Below, piece by piece: positions 7,797 to 18,063 of a DNA stretch of 64,000 nucleotides. The DNA is from Pseudomonas chlororaphis (GTDB lineage Bacteria > Pseudomonadota > Gammaproteobacteria > Pseudomonadales > Pseudomonadaceae). The DNA is taken from the NCBI GenBank assembly GCA_001023535.1, contig CP011020.1, forward strand, positions 3,919,734 to 3,983,733, written 5' to 3'. The translations under genes were made by a program, and so were the position numbers. The notes below the pieces were generated by a model. The model had not been told where the DNA came from. It did not search any database and saw only the letters and a list, made by a program, of their open reading frames with translations. Position 1 is the stretch's first letter; every line of letters begins with the position of its first letter.

Positions 7797-9179
7797 ATGC
7801 TCGACGCCATTCGTTGGGACTCAGACCTGATCCGCCGCTACGACCTGGCGGGACCGCGCTACACCTCGTACCCGACTGCGGCGCAGTTCGGCAGCCAGGT
7901 GGGCACCTTCGACCTGCTCCACGCCCTGCGTGACAGCCGCAAGGCCCTGCGACCACTGTCGCTGTATGTGCACGTGCCGTTCTGCGCGAACATTTGCTAC
8001 TACTGCGCCTGCAACAAAGTCATCACCAAGGACCGGGGCCGTGCCCACGCCTACCTGCAACGCCTGGAGCAGGAAATCCAACTGATCGGCTGTCACCTGG
8101 ACCCGGCCCAGCGGGTGGAGCAGTTGCACTTGGGCGGTGGCACCCCGACCTTCCTCAGTCACGACGAACTGCGCCAACTGATGGGCAAGCTGCGCAAGCA
8201 CCTGAACCTGCTGGACGACGATTCGGGCGACTACGGCATCGAAATCGATCCCCGGGAAGCCGACTGGTCGACCATGGGGCTGTTGCGGGAGCTGGGTTTC
8301 AACCGGGTCAGCGTCGGCCTGCAAGACCTCGACCCCGCCGTGCAACGCGCGGTCAACCGCCTGCAAAGCCTGGACGAAACCCGCGCCGTGATCGAAGCCG
8401 CGCGCACCTTGCAGTTCCGTTCGATCAACATCGACCTGATCTACGGCCTGCCCAAGCAGACCCCGGAAAACTTCGCCCGCACCGTCGAAGAAGTCATCCA
8501 CCTGCAACCGGACCGTCTGTCGGTGTTCAACTACGCCCACCTGCCGGAACGCTTCATGCCCCAACGGCGCATCAACGGCCAGGACCTGCCCAACCCGGAG
8601 CAGAAACTGGCGATGCTGCAAGGCACCATCGAACAACTCACCGCCGCCGGCTACCGCTACATCGGCATGGACCACTTCGCCCTGCCCGACGACGACCTGG
8701 CGATCGCCCAGGAAGAAGCCACCCTGCAACGCAACTTCCAGGGCTACACCACCCACGGCCATTGCGACCTGATCGGCCTCGGCGTATCGGCCATCAGCCA
8801 GATCGGCGACGTGTATTGCCAGAACAGCAGCGACCTGGCCCATTACCAGAACACCCTCGCCGACGGCCAACTGGCGACCAGCCGCGGGTTGATCTGCAAC
8901 GCCGACGACCGCCTGCGGCGCGCGGTGATCCAGCAGTTGATCTGCCATTTCGACCTGACCTTCGCCGACATCGAGCACGCCTTCGGCATCGATTTTCGCG
9001 CCTACTTCGCACCGCTGTGGCCGCAATTGCTCAGCATGGCGCAGGACGGCCTGATCGAACTCGACGACCACCACATCGCCGTGCTGCCCGCCGGACGCCT
9101 GCTGGTGCGCGCCGTGTGCATGGTTTTTGACGCCTATCTGGAGCAGCACACCCGACAAAGATTCTCCCGCGTCATCTAA
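7797..9179 (+). CDS. hemN: Oxygen-independent coproporphyrinogen III oxidase HemN
   Basis: A radical-SAM enzyme (460 residues) that oxidatively decarboxylates coproporphyrinogen III to protoporphyrinogen IX without oxygen. The 4Fe-4S/SAM motif CxxxCxxC is at residues 63-70 (CANICYYC), preceded by YVHVPF. The HLGGGTPTF and NIDLIYGLP motifs follow. I chose the ATG at 7797 (MLDAIRWDSDLIRRYD) because GGGGA lies about ten bases before it, it matches the family N-terminus, and the Anr promoter geometry supports it. The perfect Anr box upstream and the anr gene downstream fit microaerobic or anaerobic heme synthesis. Confidence 0.96.
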   Translation: MLDAIRWDSDLIRRYDLAGPRYTSYPTAAQFGSQVGTFDLLHALRDSRKALRPLSLYVHVPFCANICYYCACNKVITKDRGRAHAYLQRLEQEIQLIGCHLDPAQRVEQLHLGGGTPTFLSHDELRQLMGKLRKHLNLLDDDSGDYGIEIDPREADWSTMGLLRELGFNRVSVGLQDLDPAVQRAVNRLQSLDETRAVIEAARTLQFRSINIDLIYGLPKQTPENFARTVEEVIHLQPDRLSVFNYAHLPERFMPQRRINGQDLPNPEQKLAMLQGTIEQLTAAGYRYIGMDHFALPDDDLAIAQEEATLQRNFQGYTTHGHCDLIGLGVSAISQIGDVYCQNSSDLAHYQNTLADGQLATSRGLICNADDRLRRAVIQQLICHFDLTFADIEHAFGIDFRAYFAPLWPQLLSMAQDGLIELDDHHIAVLPAGRLLVRAVCMVFDAYLEQHTRQRFSRVI

Positions 9180-9273
9180 GCGCGACAATTTGACGGTAAA
9201 ACCACACTGGCCCAACCCCCTGTGCTGGGGTACCCTTACGGCCTATGTGTGTTTTCCCACAAGGATTTAAGAA

Positions 9274-10008
9274 ATGTCCGAGCCAGTCAAACTGCGCGCC
9301 CACAACCAGGCTCATTGCAAGGATTGCAGCCTGGCCCCCCTCTGCCTGCCACTTTCGTTGAACCTGGAGGACATGGACGCGCTGGACGAGATCGTTAAAC
9401 GGGGACGCCCGTTGAAAAAAGGAGAATTCCTGTTCCGCCAGGGCGACACCTTCGATTCCGTCTACGCCGTGCGCTCGGGCGCTTTGAAAACCTTCAACCT
9501 GAGCGATGGCGGCGAAGAACAGCTCACCGGTTTCCACCTGCCCAGCGAGCTGGTCGGCCTGTCAGGCATGGACACCGAGAGCCACCCGGTTTCGGCCCAG
9601 GCGCTGGAAACCACTTCGGTGTGCGAAATCCCATTCGAACGCCTCGACGAACTGGCGCTGCAATTGCCGCAGTTGCGTCGCCAGTTGATGCGGGTGATGA
9701 GCCGGGAAATCCGCGACGACCAGCAGATGATGCTGCTGCTCTCGAAAAAAACCGCCGACGAGCGCATCGCCACGTTCCTGGTGAACCTCTCCGCACGGTT
9801 TCGCGCCCGGGGCTTTTCGGCCAACCAGTTCCGCCTGAGCATGTCGCGCAACGAAATCGGCAACTACCTGGGCCTGGCGGTGGAAACCGTGTCCCGGGTC
9901 TTCACCCGCTTCCAGCAGAACGAATTGATTGCCGCCGAAGGCAAGGAAATTCACATCCTCGACCCAATCCAGCTCTGCGCCCTGGCCGGCGGCTCGATCG
10001 ACGGTTGA
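9274..10008 (+). CDS. anr: Oxygen-sensing transcriptional regulator Anr (Fnr/Crp family)
   Basis: The protein has 244 residues. Cysteines at positions 15, 18, 24 and 117 ([11 protein letters not shown] and SVCEIP) are the ligands of the oxygen-labile 4Fe-4S cluster. A cyclic-nucleotide-binding-like beta-roll and dimer helix follow, then a C-terminal helix-turn-helix with [11 protein letters not shown], the E..SR signature that recognises TTGAT half-sites. AAGGA precedes the ATG. It is the probable regulator of the Anr boxes before hemN and ccoG. Confidence 0.97.
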   Translation: MSEPVKLRAHNQAHCKDCSLAPLCLPLSLNLEDMDALDEIVKRGRPLKKGEFLFRQGDTFDSVYAVRSGALKTFNLSDGGEEQLTGFHLPSELVGLSGMDTESHPVSAQALETTSVCEIPFERLDELALQLPQLRRQLMRVMSREIRDDQQMMLLLSKKTADERIATFLVNLSARFRARGFSANQFRLSMSRNEIGNYLGLAVETVSRVFTRFQQNELIAAEGKEIHILDPIQLCALAGGSIDG

Positions 10009-10084
10009 TGGACGAGCGCGGCTGAGGGATTGCCCCAGCCGCGCTATACTGCCGCGTTTGCAGCCCTGCCAGGACACTTCGACG

Positions 10085-10633
10085 ATGGTCTTCGATTCCT
10101 TCGACATCAAATCCCTGATCCGCCCCGTGATCGACTTCCCCAAGCCGGGCGTGATCTTTCGCGACATTACCCCGCTGTTCCAGTCCCCGACCGCCCTGCG
10201 CCTGGTGATGGACAGCTTCGCCCACCGCTATGTCGAGGCCGAGTTCACCCACATCGGTGCGATGGACGCGCGCGGCTTCCTGATCGGCTCGATCCTGGCC
10301 TATCAACTGAACAAACCGCTGGTGCTGTTTCGCAAGCAAGGCAAGCTGCCAGCGGACGTGCTGGCCGAGGGTTACCAGACCGAATACGGCGAAGCCTTCC
10401 TGGAAGTGCACGCCGACAGCCTGTGCGAAGGGGACTCGGTGGTGATGTTCGATGACCTGATCGCCACCGGCGGCACGCTGATCGCCGCCGCCAACCTGAT
10501 CCGCCGCATGGGCGCCAAGATCCACGAGGCGGCAGCGATCATTGACCTGCCGGAACTGCTGGGCTCCCAGCGCCTGGAAGACATGGGCATCCCTACGTAT
10601 TGCCTGACGCAGTTTTCCCTGAGCGAACGCTAA
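10085..10633 (+). CDS. apt: Adenine phosphoribosyltransferase
   Basis: A cytoplasmic purine-salvage enzyme (182 residues) converting adenine plus PRPP to AMP. The PRPP-binding motif is [14 protein letters not shown] at about residues 118-131. The start at 10085 ([15 protein letters not shown]) gives the normal family length; the frame runs open upstream but that part overlaps the 3' end of anr. TATACT in the upstream gap is a possible -10. A REP doublet follows. Confidence 0.96.
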   Translation: MVFDSFDIKSLIRPVIDFPKPGVIFRDITPLFQSPTALRLVMDSFAHRYVEAEFTHIGAMDARGFLIGSILAYQLNKPLVLFRKQGKLPADVLAEGYQTEYGEAFLEVHADSLCEGDSVVMFDDLIATGGTLIAAANLIRRMGAKIHEAAAIIDLPELLGSQRLEDMGIPTYCLTQFSLSER

Positions 10634-10638
10634 TCGAC

Positions 10639-10726
10639 TGTGGGAGCGGGCTTGCTCGCGAAAGTGGTGTGTCTGCCAGATAAATGTGGCTGATCCACCG
10701 CTTTCGCGGGCAAGCCCGCTCCCACA
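10639..10726. repeat. REP doublet (REPIN)
   Basis: Inverted pair of the TGTGGGAGCGGGCTTGCTCG element separated by about 45 bp, located between the convergent ends of apt and recR. Confidence 0.9.
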
Positions 10727-10744
10727 GGAGTTTTCGGGTGTTTG

Positions 10745-11347
10745 TCAGAGGGTAATCGGCTTGCGCCCGGCAAACGAGTGCGCCAGCGTCCCGCCGTCCA
10801 CCAACTCAAGCTCCCCGCCCAGCGGCACGCCATGGGCGATGCGAGAGGCGATGAGGCCCTTGTTGTTCAGCAGTTGGGCGATGTAATGGGCGGTGGCCTC
10901 ACCTTCGACCGTGGGGTTGGTGGCGAGGATGACTTCGGTGAACGTGCCCGCCTCGTCGATGCGCGCAATCAATTGAGGGATGCCGATGGCTTCCGGTCCC
11001 AGGCCATCGAGGGGCGACAAATGCCCCTTGAGCACGAAATAGCGCCCGCGGAACCCGGTCTGCTCCACCGCGTACACATCCATCGGCCCTTCCACGACGC
11101 ATAACAGGCTGTCGTCCCGGCGCGAATCGGCGCATTGAGGGCACAGGTCATCTTCGGTGAGGGTGCGGCACAAACGGCAATGCCCGACCCCCTCCATGGC
11201 CTGGCTCAGGGCCTGGGCCAAACGCAAACCGCCACTGCGATCACGCTCGAGCAATTGCAACGCCATGCGCTGGGCAGTTTTCTGACCTACACCCGGCAAG
11301 GTTCGCAGGGCATCGATCAGTTGGCGAATCAAAGGGCTGAAGCTCAT
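10745..11347 (-). CDS. recR: Recombination protein RecR
   Basis: The 200-residue protein starts [19 protein letters not shown]. It acts with RecF and RecO in loading RecA at gapped DNA. An N-terminal helix-hairpin-helix ([13 protein letters not shown]) is followed by a zinc finger at about residues 58-72 ([16 protein letters not shown]) and a Toprim domain ([13 protein letters not shown]). The start at 11347 is preferred over an upstream in-frame start at 11365 from family length. In many bacteria recR follows ybaB directly; here an oxidoreductase gene and a terminator separate them. Confidence 0.96.
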   Translation of the reverse strand: MSFSPLIRQLIDALRTLPGVGQKTAQRMALQLLERDRSGGLRLAQALSQAMEGVGHCRLCRTLTEDDLCPQCADSRRDDSLLCVVEGPMDVYAVEQTGFRGRYFVLKGHLSPLDGLGPEAIGIPQLIARIDEAGTFTEVILATNPTVEGEATAHYIAQLLNNKGLIASRIAHGVPLGGELELVDGGTLAHSFAGRKPITL

Positions 11348-11413
11348 CGAGGAAATGTCCGACATGACAACGAGACGCGGTTTATACCCGCGCCTCCGAT
11401 TAGCGTCAAATAC

Positions 11414-12448
11414 TCAATCCTGAGCGACCCGTACCACCAACTTGCCGAAGTTGCGTCCTTCCAGCAGGCCGATGAAGGCTTGCGGCGCATTTTCCAGGCC
11501 ATCGACCACGTCTTCGCGGAACTTGACCTTGCCGTCCCGGACCCAGGGCGCCATGGCGCTGATGAACTCCGGCTGCCGGTCACCGTAGTCGTCGAACACG
11601 ATGAAGCCCTGTATCCGCACGCGCTTGGTCAGCAACGTCCGCTGCAATTGCGGCAAGCGATCCGGGCCACTGGGGGGCTGATGTTCGTTGTAGGAGGCGA
11701 TCAGGCCACAGAGTGGAATCCGTGCCTTGGCGTTGAGCAATGGCACCACGGCATCGAAGACCTTGCCGCCGACGTTTTCGTAATAAATGTCGATGCCCTT
11801 GTCACAGGCCTGGGCCAGCTCTTCGGCAAAATGTTCGCTGAGGTGATCGATACAGGCGTCGAACCCGAGCTCGTCGACCACGTACTTGCATTTCTCATCG
11901 CCGCCGGCCACGCCGACCACACGCAGGCCCTTGATCTTCGCCACCTGGCCGACCACCGAACCAACGGCACCCGAGGCTGCCGCCACCACCAGGGTTTCCC
12001 CGGCCTTGGGTTGGCCGATGTCCATCAGTCCCATGTAGGCGGTCATGCCTGGCATGCCCAACACGCCCAGGGCCATCGACGGACTGGGCAGCCCGGACGG
12101 GACAGGGATCACGTTGCGTCCGTCGCTGATGCTGTGGCTCTGCCAGCCCGTGGCCCCGACCACCAGGTCGCCCTCCTGGAATTTCGGATGCCGCGAACGC
12201 TCCACGCGACTGACCGCCCCACCCGTCATCACCTCGTCGATTTGCACCGGCGCCGCGTAGGAAGGCGCATCGCTCATTCGCCCACGCATGTAGGGGTCCA
12301 GGGACAGGAATAGGGTCTTGAGCAAGATTTGTCCGTCCGCCAGGTCAGGCAACGTCACTTGCTCGATGCGAAAGTTCTCCGCGGTGGGAGCCCCCTTGGG
12401 ACGGGACGCGAGGACGATGCGCTGGTTGGAGGTCGATGCTTGTGACAT
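11414..12448 (-). CDS. NADPH-dependent medium-chain oxidoreductase (CurA/leukotriene B4 dehydrogenase-like)
   Basis: A 344-residue protein starting MSQASTSNQRIVLASRPKG after a GGAGACG ribosome binding site. The N-terminal GroES-like part contains LSLDPYMRGRM, and the Rossmann part has AASGAVGSVVGQVAKIKG near residue 155. The zinc ligands of alcohol dehydrogenases are absent, as in the PTGR/CurA branch, which reduces alpha,beta-unsaturated carbonyls. YENVGGKVFDAV is also typical. The physiological substrate cannot be told. It is expressed separately from ybaB because a terminator lies between them. Confidence 0.9.
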   Translation of the reverse strand: MSQASTSNQRIVLASRPKGAPTAENFRIEQVTLPDLADGQILLKTLFLSLDPYMRGRMSDAPSYAAPVQIDEVMTGGAVSRVERSRHPKFQEGDLVVGATGWQSHSISDGRNVIPVPSGLPSPSMALGVLGMPGMTAYMGLMDIGQPKAGETLVVAAASGAVGSVVGQVAKIKGLRVVGVAGGDEKCKYVVDELGFDACIDHLSEHFAEELAQACDKGIDIYYENVGGKVFDAVVPLLNAKARIPLCGLIASYNEHQPPSGPDRLPQLQRTLLTKRVRIQGFIVFDDYGDRQPEFISAMAPWVRDGKVKFREDVVDGLENAPQAFIGLLEGRNFGKLVVRVAQD

Positions 12449-12537
12449 GGAAGCGTCTCCTTGATCGTTGAGTGAACAGCTATAGGGAGCAGACCATTGC
12501 CGGGGGTTTGGCGTTCGATGTTTGTTCGCAGGGCCCC

Positions 12538-12562
12538 CTTCGCGAGCAGGCACGCTCCCACA
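12538..12562. repeat. Single REP element
   Basis: A single CTTCGCGAGCAGGCACGCTCCCACA copy, slightly degenerate, between the oxidoreductase and the ybaB terminator. Confidence 0.7.
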
Positions 12563-12579
12563 ACGATGCCCGCTGCGCA

Positions 12580-12615
12580 GCAGAAACAAAAATGCCAGGC
12601 GCGATGCCTGGCATT
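12580..12615 (-). terminator. Rho-independent terminator of dnaX-ybaB
   Basis: AATGCCAGGC (12591-12600) and TGCCTGGCATT (12605-12615) form a stem with a GCGA loop. In the minus direction it is followed by TTTTTGTTTCTG, giving a good T-tract about 30 bp after the ybaB stop. Confidence 0.85.
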
Positions 12616-12646
12616 GTGTGTAGCCCATCCCGAACGGGATGGCGAA

Positions 12647-12985
12647 TCAGAACGGCAGTTTCATGCCCGGTGGCAGTTGCATGCCAGCGGTCATGCCGGA
12701 CATCTTGTCCTGGCTGTTGGCTTCGATCTTGCGCACCGCGTCGTTCACGGCAGCGGCGAACAGCGCTTCGAGCATTTCCTTGTCATCTTCGCTCAGGCCT
12801 TCGACCACGCTCGGGTCGATGCTGACGCGCTTGATGTCATGGCGGCCGGTCATGACCACGGTCACCATGTCGCCGCCGGACTTGCCGGTGACTTCGGCGT
12901 TGGCCAGCTCTTCCTGCATCTTGGCCATTTTTTCCTGCATCTGCTGCGCCTGCTTCATCAGGCCGGCCATGCCACCTTTCATCAT
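12647..12985 (-). CDS. ybaB: YbaB/EbfC family nucleoid-associated protein
   Basis: A 112-residue DNA-binding protein starting [20 protein letters not shown], with the N-terminal amphipathic helix rich in Met, Gln and Lys and the C-terminal [12 protein letters not shown] typical of Pseudomonas YbaB. The upstream GTG at 12994 lies inside the GAGGTG ribosome binding site, so the ATG at 12985 is the likely start. It lies about 60 bp after dnaX, and the pair ends at the terminator near 12600. Confidence 0.95.
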   Translation of the reverse strand: MMKGGMAGLMKQAQQMQEKMAKMQEELANAEVTGKSGGDMVTVVMTGRHDIKRVSIDPSVVEGLSEDDKEMLEALFAAAVNDAVRKIEANSQDKMSGMTAGMQLPPGMKLPF

Positions 12986-13047
12986 GGGAATCACCTCGAA
13001 AGTACTTGGGTAAACAAAGCGCCGGCCCGTTCGGCCGGCGCCCTCAG

Positions 13048-15123
13048 TTATGAGCCCTGGGTGACCGGGGCCTCGACAGGTTCGATAGTATCGTGACGCA
13101 CCACCGCGCCGAACTGTTGCATCATCTGCTGGATGAACGGATCACCGTGGATCGACTCCTCGGCCTCGCGCTGACGGTCGGCACGGCGACGGGACGCGGC
13201 CTGGGCCGGGGTTTCCTGCTCAGGTTTGATCAGCTCGATGCTCAGCGTCAGGGTGCGCTGGTGGTACTGGTTCAACGCCTCGTTCAGGCGACGCTGTTGG
13301 GTGGCGTTGAACAATGCGCTGTGGGCCGGGTCCAGGTGCAGCAACCAGTGGTCCCCTTCCACGGAAATCAATGTGCAGTTGGCGGCGATGCTACCGGTCA
13401 TGCCGGTGATCGGCAGTTTCGGGAACAGCTCCAGCCATTGCAAGGCCAGCCCGGTGGCCGGCATTGCCGCCGGTTCCGGTTCAGGCTCGGGAGCCGGCTC
13501 GGCGGCATGCTCGCTGGCCAGCTCGTCCAGGTAGCTGTAGGCCGAGTCCAGGTCCGGCTCGATGTAGTCTTCGTCCAGCGGCGGTTCGTCATCCAGGTCC
13601 ATGCCCGGCGTGGCGATCGCGACGTCGGCCACTGTCGGCTCCGGCACCGGGGCGGCGACCCACTCGGGCGCCTCGGGCACCACGCTGTCGGGTGTCGGCA
13701 AGGGCATCGGCGGCAACTCGGGCTGCTCGGCGACGGTTTCCAGTACGGGCTCCACCGCTGGCTGCTGGACGATGGGCGGCTCGACCGGGTCGTTCCAGGG
13801 CAAATCGATCACCGCTTCGGCGACTGGCTCGGGTTCAGGCTCAGGTTCGGCCTCGAGCACTGTCTCAGGCTCGGGCGCGGCAGGTGCGACGACCGGCGTC
13901 GGGACCGGGGCCGGCGCTGGCGGAGCAGAAGCCACTGCCGGCGCAACGACGGGCGCGGCAGCCACTGGCTTGGCGGAATCAGCTGTGGCCTGGCTGATCC
14001 CCACTGGCTTTAGCGGTTGCCTCGGGGCGTCCGCCGTGTCGGCCGGGCGGAACGCGAGCATCCGCAGCAGGACCATTTCGAAGCCACCGCGCGGGTCCGG
14101 CGCCAGGGGCAGGTCGCGTCGGCCGATCAGGCCCATCTGGTAGTAGAACTGCACGTCTTCGGCCGGCAGTGCCTGGGCCAGGGCCAGCACCCGGTCACGG
14201 TCGCCGTGGCCGTTGTCGACGCCTTCTGGCAAGGCCTGGGCGATGGCGACCCGGTGCAGCACGTTGAGGATTTCCGAAAGCACGCCACTCCAGTCCGGGC
14301 CTTGCTCGGCCAAGTGACGCACGGCTTCGAGCAGAGCCTTGGCATCGCCTTCGATCAGCGCCTGCAACACGTCATAGACCTGGCCATGATCGAGGGTGCC
14401 GAGCATGGCCCGCACATCGGCCGCCATGACCTTGCCTTCGCCGAACGCAATGGCCTGGTCGGTCAGGCTCATGGCATCGCGCATCGAGCCATCGGCGGCG
14501 CGACCGAGCAGCCACAATGCATCGTCTTCGAAAGGCACGTTCTCCACGCCCAGGACGTGGGTCAGGTGCTCGACCACCCGCTCCGGGGTCATGTTCTTCA
14601 AGGAGAACTGCAGGCAACGGGACAGGATCGTCGCAGGAAGTTTCTGCGGGTCGGTGGTCGCCAGGATGAACTTGACGTAGGGCGGCGGCTCTTCGAGGGT
14701 CTTGAGCAACGCGTTGAAGGAATGACTGGAGAGCATGTGCACTTCGTCGATCAGGTAGACCTTGAAGCGCCCACGGCTCGGGGCGTACTGCACGTTATCG
14801 AGCAGCTCGCGGGTGTCCTCGACCTTGGTGCGACTGGCGGCGTCGATCTCGATCAGGTCGACGAAACGGCCTTCGTCGATTTCCCGGCAGACCGAACACT
14901 CGCCACACGGGGTCGAAGTGATACCGGCTTCACAGTTCAGGCATTTGGCGATGATCCGCGCGATCGTGGTCTTGCCCACGCCACGGGTTCCGGTAAACAG
15001 GTAGGCGTGGTGCAGCCGCTGGCTGTCCAAGGCATTGATCAGAGCCTTGAGCACATGGGTCTGGCCGACCATTTCGCGGAACGAGCGCGGACGCCATTTA
15101 CGTGCAAGAACCTGATAACTCAT
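13048..15123 (-). CDS. dnaX: DNA polymerase III subunits gamma/tau
   Basis: The 691-residue clamp-loader ATPase has Walker [10 protein letters not shown] near residue 45, a four-cysteine zinc module ([19 protein letters not shown]) at about 64-82, and Walker [10 protein letters not shown] near 128. Sensor motifs are followed by a long linker rich in Pro, Ala, Glu and Val (about residues 375-560) before the tau C-terminal domain. The start at 15123 ([12 protein letters not shown]) fits the family. I saw no long adenine run like the E. coli frameshift signal, so a separate gamma form is not supported by the sequence. Confidence 0.96.
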   Translation of the reverse strand: MSYQVLARKWRPRSFREMVGQTHVLKALINALDSQRLHHAYLFTGTRGVGKTTIARIIAKCLNCEAGITSTPCGECSVCREIDEGRFVDLIEIDAASRTKVEDTRELLDNVQYAPSRGRFKVYLIDEVHMLSSHSFNALLKTLEEPPPYVKFILATTDPQKLPATILSRCLQFSLKNMTPERVVEHLTHVLGVENVPFEDDALWLLGRAADGSMRDAMSLTDQAIAFGEGKVMAADVRAMLGTLDHGQVYDVLQALIEGDAKALLEAVRHLAEQGPDWSGVLSEILNVLHRVAIAQALPEGVDNGHGDRDRVLALAQALPAEDVQFYYQMGLIGRRDLPLAPDPRGGFEMVLLRMLAFRPADTADAPRQPLKPVGISQATADSAKPVAAAPVVAPAVASAPPAPAPVPTPVVAPAAPEPETVLEAEPEPEPEPVAEAVIDLPWNDPVEPPIVQQPAVEPVLETVAEQPELPPMPLPTPDSVVPEAPEWVAAPVPEPTVADVAIATPGMDLDDEPPLDEDYIEPDLDSAYSYLDELASEHAAEPAPEPEPEPAAMPATGLALQWLELFPKLPITGMTGSIAANCTLISVEGDHWLLHLDPAHSALFNATQQRRLNEALNQYHQRTLTLSIELIKPEQETPAQAASRRRADRQREAEESIHGDPFIQQMMQQFGAVVRHDTIEPVEAPVTQGS

Positions 15124-15266
15124 CGAAAACCGTCGCAACGAAGGAACATAAGCGGCTAATGCTAGCGGAGCAGGGGCGAAATTGCATCCGGTGCGCTCGT
15201 CTAATATGTCTAAGCTTGGGTCTGGGGCTCGGTTGTCGACACGGTTTGGCTTGGTCAGGAGAGTTT

Positions 15267-16034
15267 ATGCGCACAGCCATGGGGGCTTTGCTGTTGCTGG
15301 GGACCAGTTGTCTGGCAGAAGAAGTACCCTTGCGTATCGCCATCACCGACGGCTGGGCCATGCCCATGGTGCAGATCGAACGCGGCCGTCCGACCCAGGG
15401 CATATTGCCCGACATCATGATCAGCCTGGCCACCCAGGTCGGCATGCCGGCCGAATTCCACGTGCTGTCCCGCGCCCGCCTTGACGGCGCCATGAAAAAC
15501 GGTGAAACCGACTTGCGCTGTTATGTCACCCCGGAATGGGTGCATGACGACAGTCGCAATTACCTCTGGAGCATCCCGTTGTTCTTCCAGCGCGACCTGC
15601 TCGTCGGCCCCCCTGGCGGCCCCGAGCGCGTGGTACCGGCGCGACTGGAACCGCAACCCATCGGCACCGTGCTCAGTTATTCCTACCCAACCTTGCAACC
15701 GCTGTTCGACAGCGGCCAGCTACGGCGGGACGACGCCCGTAGCCAGGACCAGGTGCTGGCGAAACTGCTGGCCGGGCGGTATCGCTATGCGGTGAGCAAC
15801 CAATGGGCGCTGGACTGGTTCAATCAACGGCACGCCGCAGAACGGCAATTACAGGAGGTAGCGGTGCTCCAGGAGCGGGAACTGAGCTGTTATGTGCGCA
15901 ACGATCCGACAATCCCCGCCCAACGCATCCTGCGTACCCTGTTGAAAATGAAACTGTCAGGGGAAATCGACGCGATCATCCAGCTCTACACCGGTCGCGA
16001 CGTGGAGTCGGCGAGCGACACCCGATCGCCTTGA
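15267..16034 (+). CDS. Periplasmic solute-binding protein (SBP_bac_3-like)
   Basis: A 255-residue protein preceded by AGGAGAG. A short signal peptide (MRTAMGALLLLGTSCLAEE) is followed by a type-3 extracellular solute-binding fold: LRIAITDGWAMPM at the start, ILPDIMISLATQVG, and NGETDLRCYVTPEW. No ABC permease is nearby, so it may be an orphan binding protein or a sensor partner. It converges on the downstream GGDEF-EAL gene and the two coding regions overlap by 49 bp at their 3' ends. Substrate unknown; amino acids are typical for the family. Confidence 0.8.
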   Translation: MRTAMGALLLLGTSCLAEEVPLRIAITDGWAMPMVQIERGRPTQGILPDIMISLATQVGMPAEFHVLSRARLDGAMKNGETDLRCYVTPEWVHDDSRNYLWSIPLFFQRDLLVGPPGGPERVVPARLEPQPIGTVLSYSYPTLQPLFDSGQLRRDDARSQDQVLAKLLAGRYRYAVSNQWALDWFNQRHAAERQLQEVAVLQERELSCYVRNDPTIPAQRILRTLLKMKLSGEIDAIIQLYTGRDVESASDTRSP

Positions 16035-17740
16035 CCGTCCGGTCGCTGCCGCCATTGCGTCGGTGGACTGAAGCCCGACACCCAGCCCGGCACCCGTTCG
16101 GCCGGCATGGGCCGGGCAATGAAGTACCCCTGGGCGACCTCGCAGCCCAGGCGCAACAGCAGTTGCCCATGTTCGAGGCTGTCCAGCCCCTCGGCCACGA
16201 CCTCGCGGCCAAACGCCCGGGCCAGGCCAATTACCGCTTCGGTCAGCGCCAGATCATCCTGATCATGCAGGATGTCACGGACGAACGCCTTGTCGATCTT
16301 GATGGTTTGCGTGCGCAAGTGCTTGAGGTCATTGAGCGAACAAAAACCGGTGCCGAAGCCGCCCAGTGAAAACCTTACACCCAGCGCCTGGCAGGCCTGG
16401 AGGCAGGCGCTGACATTGACGAGGTTTTCCACGGCGACGGACTCGACGATCTGCAGGTCCAGCAAGCGCGGCGATACCGCCGGATGCCGCTCCAGCACCT
16501 GCCGCAGCCGCTCGACGAAGTCCGCCCGCTGGAAATGCCGGGCCGAGATATTGATGCTCACCGGCCACCCCTGCCCCGCTTGCTGCCACTGTTGCAGTTG
16601 GGTCAGGACCTGCCCCATGACCCACTCGCCGATCTCGACGATCAGGTCGGTTTCCTCCACCAGCGGCAGGAACTCCCCAGGCGGCACCAGGCCCCGTTGC
16701 GGATGCTTCCAGCGCAGCAACGCCTCCAGGCCGACCACGGTGCCACTGCGCATGTTGACCTTGGGCTGGAAATGCAGGCGCAACTCATCGTTCACCAGTG
16801 CCTGCCGTACCCGCTCGACCGTTTGATAGGTGGCGCGCACTTCCTTGTCGCGGGATACATCGAACAGGTGGAAACGGTTGCGGCCGCTTTGCTTGGCCAC
16901 GTACATCGCCTGGTCGGCGTGGCGCAACAAGGTCTCGGCGTCTTCGTCATCCCACGGGAACAGCGTGACGCCGATGCTGGCGAAGACCTTGACGCTCTTG
17001 CCATCAATGGCATACGGCATGGAAACGGCGATCAACACCCGGTTCAACGCCGCGTTCAGTTCATCGATGCCGCGCACATGGCGCAACACCAGCACAAATT
17101 CATCCCCAGCCAGCCGCGCGACCACGTCCTCGCCACGCACAATGCTACGCAGGCGCCGGGCGACCTCCACCAACAGTTGATCGCCACTGGCATGGCCATG
17201 CCCGTCGTTGACGGCCTTGAATCCATCGAGATCGAGCATGCAGACCGCCAGGGGCAGGTTTTCCGCCCGGGAAAACGCCAGGGCCTGGTCCAGCAATTCG
17301 GAAAGGTAAGTGCGATTGGGCAAGCCTGTCAGCACGTCATGGCCGACTCGCCATTGCAACGAGTGCAGCAGCCGGCGCTTTTCGCTGACGTCAAAGCGAA
17401 TCGCCAGGTAGCGCTCGATTTGCCCCGTATCGTCGTCGATCACCGGCACCAGGGTGGTATCGACCCAATGCAACGTACCGTCCTTGGCCCGGTTGCAGAT
17501 CTCGCCTTTCCAGACCTGCCCCAAGGTAATGGTGCGCCACATGGCACTGAAGAACTCGTCAGGGTGCTGGCCGGAATTGAGCAGGCGATGGTTCGCCCCC
17601 AGCAGCTCGTCACGCGAATAGCCGAACAGTTGGCAGAACGGCTCGTTGACGTAGGTAATGCGCCCGCTCAAATCGGTTTCGGAGAAAATCGCGGCAGCGT
17701 CAACGGCTCTGCGGTACTTCTTATCCATCGAAGCAGTCAT
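15986..17740 (-). CDS. PAS-GGDEF-EAL protein with degenerate EAL domain
   Basis: The protein has 584 residues and no membrane segment. A PAS domain (about 10-130, with ITYVNEPFCQLFGYSRDELLG) is followed by a GGDEF domain (about 135-300) with active-site LAGDEF and an upstream RGED inhibitory site five residues before it. The EAL domain (about 315-560) keeps EALLRW, NISARHF and IKIDKAFV, but the usual DDFGTG is GGFGTG and LExTES is LQIVES. Both metal-binding aspartates are therefore lost, so phosphodiesterase activity is unlikely. It probably makes or senses cyclic di-GMP in response to a PAS signal. It overlaps the convergent binding-protein gene by 49 bp. An internal ATG at 17728 is an alternative start; neither has a strong ribosome binding site. 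Confidence 0.92.
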   Translation of the reverse strand: MTASMDKKYRRAVDAAAIFSETDLSGRITYVNEPFCQLFGYSRDELLGANHRLLNSGQHPDEFFSAMWRTITLGQVWKGEICNRAKDGTLHWVDTTLVPVIDDDTGQIERYLAIRFDVSEKRRLLHSLQWRVGHDVLTGLPNRTYLSELLDQALAFSRAENLPLAVCMLDLDGFKAVNDGHGHASGDQLLVEVARRLRSIVRGEDVVARLAGDEFVLVLRHVRGIDELNAALNRVLIAVSMPYAIDGKSVKVFASIGVTLFPWDDEDAETLLRHADQAMYVAKQSGRNRFHLFDVSRDKEVRATYQTVERVRQALVNDELRLHFQPKVNMRSGTVVGLEALLRWKHPQRGLVPPGEFLPLVEETDLIVEIGEWVMGQVLTQLQQWQQAGQGWPVSINISARHFQRADFVERLRQVLERHPAVSPRLLDLQIVESVAVENLVNVSACLQACQALGVRFSLGGFGTGFCSLNDLKHLRTQTIKIDKAFVRDILHDQDDLALTEAVIGLARAFGREVVAEGLDSLEHGQLLLRLGCEVAQGYFIARPMPAERVPGWVSGFSPPTQWRQRPDGQGDRVSLADSTSRPV

Positions 17741-18063
17741 CCATGAGTCAGGCTCATTTGGCGCGCGCGGTTGCCGCCCTCGCAGAGGCGAAAATCAACT
17801 AGGCTCAAAGACCTTGAGGTAAGCTGGATCCGGGCCCTGGCAGCACGATCCGGGGGACCAACCCCCATGCCGTTGGTCACGAGCTGACGTGCATGGCGCA
17901 TTCTTTTCGCGCATGCCGACCTCTGCAGCAGGTCACCAAATGCCCATACCAAAGGCCGATTCTACGAAACACATCACATTTTGCAAAGCAAGGTGATGAA
18001 TCATGCGGTTGCCTAATGCAAAAATCTATCGTTAAGTTCTTGATTCTAAATGGGAATTAAGCG
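17741..18063. other. Intergenic region of 323 bp
   Basis: No convincing gene. The right half becomes AT-rich (TTCTTGATTCTAAATGGG just before the next ATG) and probably holds the promoters of the divergent GGDEF-EAL and XRE genes. No clear operator was found. Confidence 0.5.

Noticed and set aside
13048..15123. Programmed frameshift in dnaX giving a gamma subunit
   Set aside because: I could not find an adenine-run slippery site like that of E. coli, so only the full-length tau product is supported.
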